A DNA stretch of 64,000 bases from the NCBI GenBank assembly GCA_036625225.1, contig JAZKUF010000005.1:62001-126000 (forward strand). The letters run 5' to 3'. The notes below the pieces were generated by a model that worked only from the letters and a program-made list of their open reading frames with translations, was not told the origin of the DNA and did no database searches. The stretch is from Accumulibacter jenkinsii. GTDB taxonomy: Bacteria > Pseudomonadota > Gammaproteobacteria > Burkholderiales > Rhodocyclaceae. The translations under genes and the position numbers were made by a program. Of this stretch, positions 35,561-44,364 are shown in pieces. Position 1 is the first letter of the stretch; the number at the start of each line of letters is the position of its first letter.

Positions 35561-36628
35561 CTACGGCACCAGCTGGCGTCCCGAGAAACCCTGCCGGGCA
35601 TAGGCCTCGAGCACGTCGGCGGCAATTTCGGCGAGGGCCTGCGGAGGACAGAGCGCGACGCAGGCGCCGCCGAAACCGGCGCCGGTCAGGCGCGCGCCAT
35701 AAACCGCAGGCGTCGCCTGCAGCAGTGCGACCAGCGTGTCGAGTGCCGGCAGCGAGACTTCGTAGTCATCGCGCAGGCTGCTATGCGAGGCGTTCATCAA
35801 GGCCCCGAAAGTGGCGGCATTAGGGCCTGTGATGGCCTGCAAAACGCGCGCATTCTCGCTGACGACATGCCGGGCGCGGTGGCGCAGGGGGACCGGCAAG
35901 GCCTCAAGAGTCGCCGCATCGACGACGTCGCGCAGCGCGCCGAGGCCCAGGAGACGCGCGGCCGCTTCGCATTGTGCACGGCGCTCGTTGTAGCCACTCT
36001 GCGCGAGCGAACGCGGCACGCCGGAGTCGAGGACCAGCACGGCGCTGTCGGCCGGCAACGCGACGAGCCGGCTGGCGAGCGTGCGCGTGTCGATGAAAAG
36101 CGCCTGCGTCGTGCCGGCGAGGCTCGACGCCAGCTGATCCATGATGCCGCAGGCGACGCCGGCATGCCGGATCTCGGCCGCCTGCGCGAGCTGCGCGATG
36201 TGCAGGTCGTCGAGCGCGAGGCCGAGGAGTCGGCGCAGCGCGCGCAGGGTGGCGACCTCGAGCGCGGCGCTCGACGAGAGGCCGACCCCCATCGGCACGT
36301 CGGAGTGCACATGGATGTCGAGCGCCGGTACCGGCACCCCCGCGGCACGCGCTTCGACCAGGCAACCATAGACGTAGGAGGCGAAATGTTCGGCCGGCGG
36401 TTGGCTAAGGGAGAATGTCAGGCAGCGGTCGAAAGTGCTGCTGTAGAGGGCAGACCGTTCACCCGGCCGGCGGCGCAGGGTCACCGTCGTGTGTTTGGCG
36501 ATGGCGATGGGCAAGACAAAGCCGTCGTTGTAGTCGGTGTGCTCGCCGAGCAGGTTGACCCGGCCGGGCGCCTCGGCCATCGCTTCGCCCGCTTCTCCGA
36601 AGACGTCGGCAAAGGTTCTCGTCGGCAT
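35561..36628 (-). CDS. galK: galactokinase
   Basis: A 355-residue GHMP kinase that phosphorylates galactose at C1. The galactokinase signature APGRVNLLGEHTDYNDGFVL is near the N-terminus, the ATP-binding PMGVGLSSSAALEVA in the middle, and the third GHMP motif ARLTGAGFGGACVAL near the end. The ATG at 36628 (MPTRTFADVF) is chosen, 14 bases after the galT stop. It is the third gene of a GH2-galT-galK run for the Leloir pathway. Confidence 0.93.
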   Translation of the reverse strand: MPTRTFADVFGEAGEAMAEAPGRVNLLGEHTDYNDGFVLPIAIAKHTTVTLRRRPGERSALYSSTFDRCLTFSLSQPPAEHFASYVYGCLVEARAAGVPVPALDIHVHSDVPMGVGLSSSAALEVATLRALRRLLGLALDDLHIAQLAQAAEIRHAGVACGIMDQLASSLAGTTQALFIDTRTLASRLVALPADSAVLVLDSGVPRSLAQSGYNERRAQCEAAARLLGLGALRDVVDAATLEALPVPLRHRARHVVSENARVLQAITGPNAATFGALMNASHSSLRDDYEVSLPALDTLVALLQATPAVYGARLTGAGFGGACVALCPPQALAEIAADVLEAYARQGFSGRQLVP

Positions 36629-36641
36629 CGCCAGGGGCCGG

Positions 36642-37736
36642 TCAGGCGAGCTGCACGGCGACCTGCTGCAGCTCGCGGGCCTTGTCCTCGGGCAGGGCAT
36701 CGACGGCAAAGAAACCGGCGGCGATCTCCGTCCCCGCCAGGTATTTGAGGCGGTCCGGGCTGCGGTAGGGCGGATAGAACTCGGCGTGCAGGTGCGCCTG
36801 CGGATGCCGGCGGCGGTCGGTCGGCGCCTGGTACCAGGCCATCACGTAGGGCATCGGTCGCTGCCAGAGGCCGTCGTACTTGAGGAGGACGGTTTTCAAG
36901 GCGCACGCGAGATCCCGCCGCCGGGCGTCATCGAGGTCGGCAAAACCGGCCACCGCAGTGATCGGGGCCACCCACACCTCGTACGGGTAACGGGCGCAGG
37001 GCGGCACGAAGGCAACCGCATGCGGCCCTTCGTAGAGCATCCGCCGACCGTCGCTGCGCTCACGGGCGATCAGATCTTCGAGGACGCCGCTCCCCTTCGC
37101 CGCCCGGTAGGCGAGCGCCTGCTCGAGCATGCGCGCCGGCACCGGCGGCACCACCGGGTAGGCATAGGTCTGGCCATGCGGGTGATGCAGGGTGGCGCCG
37201 ACCTCGACGCCGCGGTTCTCGAAGGGCAGCACGTAGGCGATATCGCTGCGCTCTGCGAGGCGACGGCTGCGATCGGCCCAGACCTGCAGCAGCAGTTCCA
37301 GGTGGCTGACCGGTAGCCGGCCGAGCGCCGCGTCAACCTCCCGGGTGTATACGGTCACTTCGCAGTGGCCACCGGCGGGCGCAGTCAGGACCGTGCTCGC
37401 GGGCGGCGGTTCGTCGTCCGGCCTCGGCGCGCGCAGCGCCGGGAAGCGGTTGTCGAAAACCGCCACCTGCCAGTTGCCGCCTGGCAGTTCGGTCGGACAG
37501 GCGGGATCGACGGTGGGCCCCAGCGGGTTGTACTCGGGCGGTGGCAGAAAGGTGCGGTCCTGGCGGTAGGCGGCGTAGGTGACCCATTCGCCGCGCAGCG
37601 GATGCCAGCGCCGATGCGGGGCGGCCTTGAGCGGCATCGGGAAGGGACTCGGCGCGACCAGCTCGGGATCCAGCGGGGCGTTGGCATAGAGCGTCAGCCG
37701 GCGGCCGTCTGGCTTGACGAGATCGAGTGTGTGCAT
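36642..37736 (-). CDS. galT: galactose-1-phosphate uridylyltransferase
   Basis: A 364-residue GalT that exchanges UMP between UDP-glucose and galactose-1-phosphate. The catalytic HHPHGQ motif is intact (GATLHHPHGQTYAYP), and a second conserved segment, HPQAHLHAEFYPPYRS, is near the C-terminus. The ATG at 37736 shares a base with the stop of the upstream glycosidase gene, so the genes are translationally coupled. Confidence 0.95.
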   Translation of the reverse strand: MHTLDLVKPDGRRLTLYANAPLDPELVAPSPFPMPLKAAPHRRWHPLRGEWVTYAAYRQDRTFLPPPEYNPLGPTVDPACPTELPGGNWQVAVFDNRFPALRAPRPDDEPPPASTVLTAPAGGHCEVTVYTREVDAALGRLPVSHLELLLQVWADRSRRLAERSDIAYVLPFENRGVEVGATLHHPHGQTYAYPVVPPVPARMLEQALAYRAAKGSGVLEDLIARERSDGRRMLYEGPHAVAFVPPCARYPYEVWVAPITAVAGFADLDDARRRDLACALKTVLLKYDGLWQRPMPYVMAWYQAPTDRRRHPQAHLHAEFYPPYRSPDRLKYLAGTEIAAGFFAVDALPEDKARELQQVAVQLA

Positions 37737-39520
37737 CAGACGACCTCCGGGATGTGACTCGGCGAGAAGGTGGTCGCCCGGGCAATCCGGGCGAGCGCCA
37801 CTTTCGGCGTCCGGTCTGCGTAGAGCAGGCCGTTGGCTTCCTGGAAGGTGTCGGCGAACTGGGTGTAGCAGAAGCCGCTGAACAGGGGGATATGGATCAC
37901 CGCGTGCAGCAGTTCCTCATAGAGGCGGATGAAATCGGCCTGATCGCCGGCCATCGAGTATCCCCAGCCCGGCTCCGCGCAGGCCTCGGTCTGGCGAGCG
38001 ATGCTGATGCCGCCGAACTCGGTGAGCATGATCGGCTGGCCGCGGTGGGGATAGCCGTCGAGCGTCAGCACCCGGCCACCCGGCCGCCGGCGGTCGAACA
38101 GTTCGGCTGGCGAAACCTCACCGCCATAGTGCTGGTACATGTGCGTCGCGCTCGGGTCGTAATCGTGGATGCCGATGATGTCGGTGGCGCTGCTCTCCCA
38201 GCCGTCGTTGCCGATCACCGGCCGTCCCGCGTCGAGGGTCTTGGTCAGGTGGTAGAGGGCCTCGACGGCGTGGCGATGGGCGTTCACGGCGGTGAGTTCG
38301 GGGACGCCCCAGGATTCGTTGAACGGCACCCAGACGATGACGCAGGGGTGGCTGTAGTCGCGCTCGATGACCTCGCTCCACTCGCGCACCGTTCGCCGGA
38401 TCGCCGTGCGCGTGAAGCGATAGGCCGAAGGCATTTCCTCCCAGACCAGCAGGCCGAGTCGGTCGGCCCAGTAGAGGTAGCGCGGATCCTCGATCTTCTG
38501 GTGTTTGCGAACGCCGTTGAAGCCCATCGCCTTGGCCAGTTCGACATCCTTGCGCAGCGCCTCGTCGTCAGGGGCGGCGAGCAGGCTCTGCGGCCAGTAG
38601 CCCTGATCCAGCACCATGCGCAGCTTGTACGGACGGCCATTGAGCATGAAGCGGTCGCGCAGCAGCTGCACCGAACGTAGCGCCGTGTAGGAGGTGCACT
38701 GGTCGAGGAGTCGCCCGGCGCGCTGCAGCCGGATCGTCGCCGCGAACAGGGTGGGCCGCTCCGGCGACCACAGGAGCTCGTTGCGGAAATCGTCGATGCC
38801 CGGGTCGGAGAGAACGATCACCCGCTCCACCTCGCCATCGACCACGCAGTAAGAGTCCTGCGCGAGCAGGAGTTCACCATGGCGCAGCGTGATATCGAGC
38901 CGCAGGTCGTCAAGCTCTTCGCCGACGATGCGCGCCTCGAAGCCCAGACCGAAGCTCTCGAGGTGGGGCGTCCAGCGGATCTTGCCGATGTAGGTGCAGG
39001 CGACACGCTCCAGCCACACGGTCTGCCAGATGCCGGTGACGCGCGGGTACCAGATGGCGTGCGGTTCGAGCTGCCAGTCCTGTTTGCCACGCGGTTTATT
39101 GAGTTCGTGCGGATCGTCCACCACATGCACGGTGACCGTCTGCCGGCCGGAAGGGTCGAGCAGGTCGGTGATGTCGGCGGCAAAAGGCGTATAACCGCCT
39201 TCGTGGGTGGCGGCCAGGGAAGCATTCACCCAGACCTTGGCGAGGTAATCGACCGCGCCGAAATGCAGGATGACCCGGTCGTCTGCCGGCATCAGCTCGA
39301 AGTCGCGCTGATAGCAGCAGGCGGCATGAAAACCGCGGTCACCGATGCCGCTCAGCGTCGACTCGGGGGGAAACGGAACGACGATGATCAAGGGCCAGCA
39401 GTCAATGTCCGCCGGTCGGAAATACCGGCGTTCATCGTCATAGGTGAAACGCCAGGGCCCGTTCAGGGACATCCAGTTCGCGCGCTCCAGTTGCGGACGG
39501 GGATAGCCGAATTCCACCAT
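37736..39520 (-). CDS. glycoside hydrolase family 2 (beta-galactosidase-like)
   Basis: 594 residues in the GH2 order: an N-terminal sugar-binding jelly-roll (WMSLNGPWRFTYDDERRYFR; VDYLAKVWVNASLAATHEGG), an Ig-like domain, and the TIM barrel. The acid/base Glu is in IVWVPFNESWGVPEL and the nucleophile Glu in PIMLTEFGGISI. It has no signal peptide, so it is probably cytoplasmic. Together with galT and galK downstream it suggests release of galactose from a galactoside, although glucuronidase or mannosidase activity cannot be excluded. The start follows CAGGAGACC. Confidence 0.85.
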   Translation of the reverse strand: MVEFGYPRPQLERANWMSLNGPWRFTYDDERRYFRPADIDCWPLIIVVPFPPESTLSGIGDRGFHAACCYQRDFELMPADDRVILHFGAVDYLAKVWVNASLAATHEGGYTPFAADITDLLDPSGRQTVTVHVVDDPHELNKPRGKQDWQLEPHAIWYPRVTGIWQTVWLERVACTYIGKIRWTPHLESFGLGFEARIVGEELDDLRLDITLRHGELLLAQDSYCVVDGEVERVIVLSDPGIDDFRNELLWSPERPTLFAATIRLQRAGRLLDQCTSYTALRSVQLLRDRFMLNGRPYKLRMVLDQGYWPQSLLAAPDDEALRKDVELAKAMGFNGVRKHQKIEDPRYLYWADRLGLLVWEEMPSAYRFTRTAIRRTVREWSEVIERDYSHPCVIVWVPFNESWGVPELTAVNAHRHAVEALYHLTKTLDAGRPVIGNDGWESSATDIIGIHDYDPSATHMYQHYGGEVSPAELFDRRRPGGRVLTLDGYPHRGQPIMLTEFGGISIARQTEACAEPGWGYSMAGDQADFIRLYEELLHAVIHIPLFSGFCYTQFADTFQEANGLLYADRTPKVALARIARATTFSPSHIPEVV

Positions 39521-39643
39521 GGTCTCCTGGCTGCGGCGGCTGCGAACGTTGATCCCGGGTCACTGGCGTGACCGGTCCGCCAAGGTTCACCGCCCTTGCC
39601 CTTGCCCTTGCCCGTGGACGGGAGAATGACGGGCGGTTTTTCC

Positions 39644-39811
39644 TCAGGCGGACGGGGGTCGGCGGCCGATCAGCAGGAAAACGACGAAGACGATGATCCC
39701 GACAACGAACAGGATCCAGGCGATGTCGGTCGCCGCGCCCGCCAGTCCGGTCAGGCCGAGCAGGCCGGCAATGATGCCGATGACCAGAAATACTGCTGCC
39801 CAATAAATCAT
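39644..39811 (-). CDS. DUF1328 small membrane protein
   Basis: A 55-residue protein, MIYWAAVFLVIGIIAGLLG followed by a second hydrophobic segment (AWILFVVGIIVFVVFLLIG) and a short basic tail. This is the YtjA/DUF1328 pattern of two transmembrane helices. Members are widespread and often stress-induced, but their role is unknown. The start is supported by CTGGAGGATCGCAAA. A sigma-54 promoter candidate lies at 39898-39911. Confidence 0.85.
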   Translation of the reverse strand: MIYWAAVFLVIGIIAGLLGLTGLAGAATDIAWILFVVGIIVFVVFLLIGRRPPSA

Positions 39812-39897
39812 TTTGCGATCCTCCAGGCGTCATTACGGTGAGAAGGGCATCCCTTGAGGACAGCCGTGCCGTGGATTCCGTCCTCTCTTCGACACTA

Positions 39898-39911
39898 GCA
39901 ATTCGCGTTCC
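39898..39911 (-). promoter_or_regulatory. sigma-54 promoter candidate upstream of DUF1328 gene
   Basis: Minus-strand GGAACGCGAATTGC, followed by T, has the GG/GC doublets at the right spacing, with one change in the -24 core (C to A). The start would be near 39886, 75 bases before the ATG. Confidence 0.5.
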
Positions 39912-40264
39912 GGACCCCCCTCGCCGGGATTTTTCAGGTAATCTTCGTCGCGGTCATCGGCGCCACCGGGTTCGCGGCGTTGGCGGCCCCTGGTGGCCCG
40001 CTTGGTCCTCCCGGCGAGGCCTGTTGCCGCTCGAAAAACCGCCCTTCCGGAAAAGCCGGCTCGCCGTCAAGCGGCTCGCTTCTCCTGCATCCGCATCCGA
40101 AAGTTTTTCCGATCAAGTCGCTGCAGAAACTTTTACCTGAGGGCCGGCAATTTTTGCCAGCCATCCCGGGTTCATTCCGTTTCGTCCGAAAGGTTCGACA
40201 ACGCTCCCGGGCAAGCCCTCCTGGCTGCCCCGGCGGGCCGGCGCTGGCGCTGGCGCGCCGGCTC
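39912..40264. other. intergenic upstream of the HExxH protein gene
   Basis: An open frame runs through here into the next gene, but its Pro/Gly/Ser-rich translation, with few hydrophobic residues, looks non-coding. No further gene was seen. Confidence 0.45.
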
Positions 40265-41143
40265 GTGGTCGGGCTGCTCTGCCTCGCCGCGAGTGTCGCG
40301 GTCTTCGCGCAGTCGCTCGCCGCCGGTGTTGCGGATGCGGACGGACCGATGATCCGCGTTTCCCGCGACCACTGGGAGGGCGCGACGCCAGGTGAAATTC
40401 ACGACGTGCTGGTCACCACGGCGCGCGAACTGCAGGTCTTCTTTCCCGAGCGCGCGGGCGAAGCGATTCTCGTCGAGCACTCGCCGTTGTTCCCGATGGT
40501 GCTTTACGAGCGCAACGGCAATGGCGAATATGTGATTCATCTCACGGTCAGCGGACCGCGCTGGGCGGAATACGCGTACGAGTTCGCGCATGAGCTCTGT
40601 CACATCTACGCCAACTATCAGCAGCGGCCCCATTCCGCCGCCGCCGCCCATCAATGGTTCGAGGAGGCGCTGTGCGAGACCGTCTCGCTCTTCGTCCTGC
40701 GCCGCATGGGTAGACGCTGGCAGGAGCGCGGGGCGGCGTATCGCGCCTATGCGCCGATCTTTTTCGAGTATGCCGAGCTCCTGCTCAATGAGCCGCATCG
40801 CCATGGCGCGCTGGCGCTCGCGCCGTGGTACGCGGCCAACGCCAGCCGCCTGGCGAACGATCCCTACCGCCGCAATGACAACGAGTACTGCGCCAATCGC
40901 CTGCTCCCCCTGTTCGAAGCGCAGCCCGAGGGCTGGAAAGCGCTGCCCTATCTGAATGCGCCGACTGCCGCCAGCAGCCTCAGCTTCAGCGACTATCTGC
41001 AGCACTGGCACGCTGCCGTGCCGCCTGCCCAGCGCCGTTTCGTCGGCGAGTTGCTGTTTCTTTTCGGCCTGGTGACGGGCGATGGGCACGCGCCATGCTT
41101 CTCCTGTCGTATGCGTCTTTCGAGTGGAGGACGCTTTCCCTGA
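40265..41143 (+). CDS. secreted HExxH-type putative metallopeptidase
   Basis: About 292 residues from a GTG at 40265. The start is uncertain because the same frame is open back to a TTG at 39980, and arginines just before the GTG (LARRLVV) would suit the n-region of a signal peptide. A signal-like segment (VGLLCLAASVAVFAQSLA) is at the N-terminus. The centre has YEFAHELCHIYANYQQRPHS, a zinc-protease-like HExxH, with WFEEALCETVSLFVLRRMG a little downstream supplying a third possible ligand (Glu). The arrangement resembles gluzincin-like peptidases of unknown family. It is probably exported to the periplasm. Substrate unknown. Confidence 0.65.
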   Translation: MVGLLCLAASVAVFAQSLAAGVADADGPMIRVSRDHWEGATPGEIHDVLVTTARELQVFFPERAGEAILVEHSPLFPMVLYERNGNGEYVIHLTVSGPRWAEYAYEFAHELCHIYANYQQRPHSAAAAHQWFEEALCETVSLFVLRRMGRRWQERGAAYRAYAPIFFEYAELLLNEPHRHGALALAPWYAANASRLANDPYRRNDNEYCANRLLPLFEAQPEGWKALPYLNAPTAASSLSFSDYLQHWHAAVPPAQRRFVGELLFLFGLVTGDGHAPCFSCRMRLSSGGRFP

Positions 41144-41161
41144 CCGATCAAGGAGATTGTC

Positions 41162-41716
41162 ATGAAGAAGCTATCGATTGCAGTGGCGCTGGCCGGCGGC
41201 CTCGCACTGTCCTACACCGTCTATGCGGACCGCAACCTGCCGCTGGAGAACAGCACGCTGCCCGGGACGACCATGCAGCAGACTCCGGGCAGCCCCGCCG
41301 GCGCCCAGGGACGCCCCGCCTCGTCGATGTTCAACAGCCTCGACACCAATCGTGACGGCTATATCGACAGCAACGAAGCGGCGTCCTCAACGACCTTGAG
41401 AAGCCATCGCGAGATCATCGATTTTGACCGTGACGGCCGGATCAGTCAGATCGAGTTCGACACCTTCGACAAAAACCGTACCTCAGACGCCATGCGGCAG
41501 ACCCCGAGCGCCCAGTCCGGCGCCCAGGGACGCCCCGCTTCGTCGATGTTCAACAGCCTCGACAACAACCGCGACGGTTACCTCGACAGCAACGAGGGAT
41601 CGACCTCGACGAGCTTGAGAAACAATCGCCAGGTGATGGACCTCGATCGCGACGGACGGATCAGCCAGAGCGAGTGGGAGACCTTCACGTCGAGGGGATT
41701 GAGCATCGATCGCTGA
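41162..41716 (+). CDS. periplasmic EF-hand protein, internally duplicated
   Basis: 184 residues with a signal peptide (MKKLSIAVALAGGLALSYTVYA). It holds four EF-hand loops: DTNRDGYIDSNE, DFDRDGRISQIE, DNNRDGYLDSNE and DLDRDGRISQSE. They come as two similar halves, each introduced by SAQSGAQGRPASSMFNSLD or its variant, so the gene arose by duplication of a two-loop unit. It probably binds calcium in the periplasm. The start follows CAAGGAGATTGTC. Confidence 0.88.
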   Translation: MKKLSIAVALAGGLALSYTVYADRNLPLENSTLPGTTMQQTPGSPAGAQGRPASSMFNSLDTNRDGYIDSNEAASSTTLRSHREIIDFDRDGRISQIEFDTFDKNRTSDAMRQTPSAQSGAQGRPASSMFNSLDNNRDGYLDSNEGSTSTSLRNNRQVMDLDRDGRISQSEWETFTSRGLSIDR

Positions 41717-41880
41717 GCCGGCCCGCGCGTCCCTGGCGGCGGGCAGTGCCGATGCCTTGAGCGGCCGGTGGACGGCGCCGTCCGCGAGCTTTCCGGACAA
41801 GGAAGAAAGCCCTTGATCGATGGCGTTTCGATCGACTGTGGCCCGGCTGATGCCGGGCCGACGAACGGCTGCAGCCGGTG

Positions 41881-43812
41881 ATGACGATCCGGTTCACGAA
41901 GCTTCGCGCGCTGGCCATGGGGCTGACTGTCGGCAGCCTCGTCGTCGCGCTGCTGTTCGACTGGAACTGGCTGCGTTCGCCGCTGGCCGGCTACCTGAGT
42001 GCCCGGCTGGGCCGCGAACTCACCATCCACGGCAATCTCGAAATCGGCCTTTCGCGCCGGCTGTTCATCCAGGCCGATGAGGTCGTGCTGGCGAATGCCG
42101 CCTGGGCGGGCCCCGAACCGATGGCGCAGGCGGCGCGAGTCGCCTTGCGCGTCGACCTGGGCGCACTGTGGTCGCGCCGGCTGGTGCTCTCGGAGGTCGT
42201 CCTCGTCAGACCGCGCCTGCTGCTCGAACGCAATGCCGCGGGCGAAGGCAACTGGATCGTGCGGCCGCCGTCTGCCGACGCGAAAGCGCCGCCGGCGATC
42301 GGCTCGCCGAACATCACGGACGGACGCCTGCATTACCGCGACCCGCGGGCGAAGACCGACATCCGCCTCGACCTCGGTTCGGTGGTCAGCGGCGAGGCGG
42401 CGCTGCCGCTTGAGTTTGCCGGAGAGGGGACGCTGCGCGGGCAGGCGTTTGCGATCAAAGGTCGCGGTGCGCCGCTGCTCGCCTTGCGCGACAGCAGCAA
42501 GCCTTATCGGCTCGACGTGCAGGCGAGCGCCGGCCGAACCCGCGCCCATTTTGCTGGCAGCCTGGTGCCGCTGCAGTGGCGGGACATCGACGGCAGCCTG
42601 ACCTTGCAGGGCGCCGATCTCTCCGAACTCTATCCGGCGATGCCGGTACCGCTGCCGTGGACGCCCCCTTACCGGTTCTCCGGACAGCTGCTGCACGACC
42701 ATGGCCGGTGGATTTTTCGCGATTTCTCGGGCAAAGTCGGGCGCAGTGACCTGCAAGGCGAAATCACCATCGACCGTCGCGGCGGGCGGCCGCAGATCGA
42801 CGCCACGGTCAGGTCCGCCTATCTCGACTATCAGGATCTGGGCGGGTTCGTCGGCCTGCAGCAGGAGCCGGCGGCGCGGCCGCAGAAGAAGACGGTGGCG
42901 CGGCGCGTGGCGAGCGGCAAGGTCCTCTCCGACCAGCCCTTCGAGCTCGACCGGCTGCGCGCGGTCGACGCCAAAGTGCGCTTCACCGGCGCCCGCATCA
43001 AGCGCGGCAAGCTGCCGTTCGACCACTTGAGCGTCGTTCTCGCGCTCCATGCGGGCGAACTCAGGCTGCAGCCGATCGAGTTCGGCATCGCCGGTGGCCG
43101 GGTCGTCTCGCAGCTGACGCTCGATGCGCGCCGGCAGACCCTGCGCGCCACGGCGCGGACGAGCGTGCGCGAGCTTGATCTCGCCCGCCTCATGCCGAAA
43201 CTGAAGCCGCCGCGGGGAAAGAGCGGCAAGGTGAGCGGTCGCGCGCAACTCGCGGCGAGCGGCAATTTGGTCGCTGCCCTGCTCGCCTCGCTCGACGGCG
43301 AGATCGCCCTCGGCATGGCGGGCGGGCAGGCCAGCGCGCTCACCCTCTTCCTGACCAATCTCGACCTCGCGCGGGCAGGCGAGCTGCTGCTGCGCGGTGA
43401 CGAGAATGCCGCCATTCACTGCGTGGTTGCCGACCTCGCCGTCAAGCGGGGGGTCATGGTCGCGAGAACCCTGGTCGCCGATACCACCGCCGTCCATATC
43501 GAGGGCGAAGGAAGCGTCGACCTGCGCGCCGAAAACTATGACCTCGTGCTGCGGGCGAAATCGAAACAGGCGAGCCTGGCCTTGCGCGGGCCGATCGTGG
43601 TTGCCGGCAGCTTTCGTCAGCCGCAGGTCTCGCCGGCGCCCGGGCCGGTCGCCGCGCGCCTCGGCGCCGCCGTCGCGCTCGGCATCCTGGCAACGCCGCT
43701 GGCCGCCCTGCTGCCGCTCATCGACCCGGGTGGCAGCGAAGACAGCGACTGCCGGGCCTTGCTCGCCGCGGCTGAAAATCGCCGTCGCGGCACGGCCGCC
43801 GAGCGACCCTGA
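41881..43812 (+). CDS. AsmA family protein
   Basis: About 643 residues. It has an N-terminal membrane anchor (FTKLRALAMGLTVGSLVVAL) and the AsmA N-terminal pattern (LAGYLSARLGRELTIHGNLE, RLFIQADEVVLANAAWAGPE), then a long beta-rich middle and a C-terminal AsmA-like region (RGKSGKVSGRAQLAASGNLV). AsmA-type proteins span the periplasm and help phospholipid transport or outer-membrane assembly. The ATG at 41881 directly follows an alternative GTG at 41878. A long antisense open frame across the gene is a shadow. Confidence 0.88.
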   Translation: MTIRFTKLRALAMGLTVGSLVVALLFDWNWLRSPLAGYLSARLGRELTIHGNLEIGLSRRLFIQADEVVLANAAWAGPEPMAQAARVALRVDLGALWSRRLVLSEVVLVRPRLLLERNAAGEGNWIVRPPSADAKAPPAIGSPNITDGRLHYRDPRAKTDIRLDLGSVVSGEAALPLEFAGEGTLRGQAFAIKGRGAPLLALRDSSKPYRLDVQASAGRTRAHFAGSLVPLQWRDIDGSLTLQGADLSELYPAMPVPLPWTPPYRFSGQLLHDHGRWIFRDFSGKVGRSDLQGEITIDRRGGRPQIDATVRSAYLDYQDLGGFVGLQQEPAARPQKKTVARRVASGKVLSDQPFELDRLRAVDAKVRFTGARIKRGKLPFDHLSVVLALHAGELRLQPIEFGIAGGRVVSQLTLDARRQTLRATARTSVRELDLARLMPKLKPPRGKSGKVSGRAQLAASGNLVAALLASLDGEIALGMAGGQASALTLFLTNLDLARAGELLLRGDENAAIHCVVADLAVKRGVMVARTLVADTTAVHIEGEGSVDLRAENYDLVLRAKSKQASLALRGPIVVAGSFRQPQVSPAPGPVAARLGAAVALGILATPLAALLPLIDPGGSEDSDCRALLAAAENRRRGTAAERP

Positions 43813-44104
43813 GCGCACTGGACGCGCTCACACTTTTCCGGCGCTGCCGATGCTGCCGCTGCCGCCGCGGGCCGTCGCGCTGCCCGCCCTGAAGCGGCGC
43901 CCGCTGGCGGGCCATGCGAGCGGGCGGGATGATGATTGCGTCATCGCCGATGGCGCAGGACTCGACCCAGACCAGGAAACCGACGACGCTGCCGATGAAC
44001 GCTCCCAGCACGATGCCGACCGCGACCACGGCGAAAGGGCACCAGGTGGCGATCGCCGCGCAGGCGACGGCGCCAATACCGCCGCCGAGCAGCAGCGGGT
44101 TCAT
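43718..44104 (-). CDS. possible small membrane protein
   Basis: 128 residues from an ATG at 44104. The N-terminal part is clearly hydrophobic (MNPLLLGGGIGAVACAAIAT, WCPFAVVAVGIVLGAFIGSV, VGFLVWVESCAIGDDAIII), giving two to three membrane segments. The rest is basic and low-complexity and overlaps the end of the AsmA gene, so the true C-terminus may be shorter or the gene may be degraded. Its start overlaps the stop of a 66-residue frame upstream (ATGA type). No close ribosome site. Confidence 0.4.
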   Translation of the reverse strand: MNPLLLGGGIGAVACAAIATWCPFAVVAVGIVLGAFIGSVVGFLVWVESCAIGDDAIIIPPARMARQRAPLQGGQRDGPRRQRQHRQRRKSVSASSALRVARRPCRDGDFQPRRARPGSRCLRCHPGR

Positions 44105-44301
44105 CGGCGGACTACTGCGGGCAGGGGGTACAGGAATTCCTCCCGGCGCGCCGCGGCGAGCACGCCGCCGCCGACCGCTGCCGTGCTCATCGAGGGTCTG
44201 CCGGCAGACCTTGCGCAGGGCCCGGCGGCAGGGGGATGCGGCGACCGCTCGAGCAGGTCGCTGGCGAGGGACAAGGCCGGCATCGAAAAACGCTCGTTCA
44301 T
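44101..44301 (-). CDS. possible small protein, 66 residues
   Basis: An open frame beginning MNERFSMPALSLASDLLERS whose stop overlaps the start of the membrane protein next to it. A sigma-54-like element (44315-44328) lies just upstream and would give an almost leaderless message. No family was recognised. It could be a leader peptide or not a gene. Confidence 0.3.
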   Translation of the reverse strand: MNERFSMPALSLASDLLERSPHPPAAGPCARSAGRPSMSTAAVGGGVLAAARREEFLYPLPAVVRR

Positions 44302-44314
44302 GACCGACGGCCAA

Positions 44315-44328
44315 GCAAGCGAGGTGCC
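44315..44328 (-). promoter_or_regulatory. sigma-54 promoter candidate, minus strand of a divergent pair
   Basis: Minus-strand GGCACCTCGCTTGC, followed by T, is an exact GGCAC-N5-TTGC core. The start would be near 44303, pointing at the two small minus-strand frames. Confidence 0.5.
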
Positions 44329-44364
44329 GGGGATCGATCAGGCGGCAGACCGGCAGCGCGCTTC

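Noticed and set aside
39591..39614. Triple CCCTTG hexamer repeat
   Set aside because: A short microsatellite ahead of the GH2 gene; no sign of function beyond slippage.
41839..41853. Possible sigma-54 promoter before the AsmA gene (TGGCCCGGCTGATGC)
   Set aside because: Two core mismatches, and it forms part of a GC-rich hairpin; too weak to include.
41578..43818. Long antisense open frame opposite the AsmA gene
   Set aside because: Low-complexity Arg/Gln-rich translation without domains; the sense frame is a recognisable AsmA protein.
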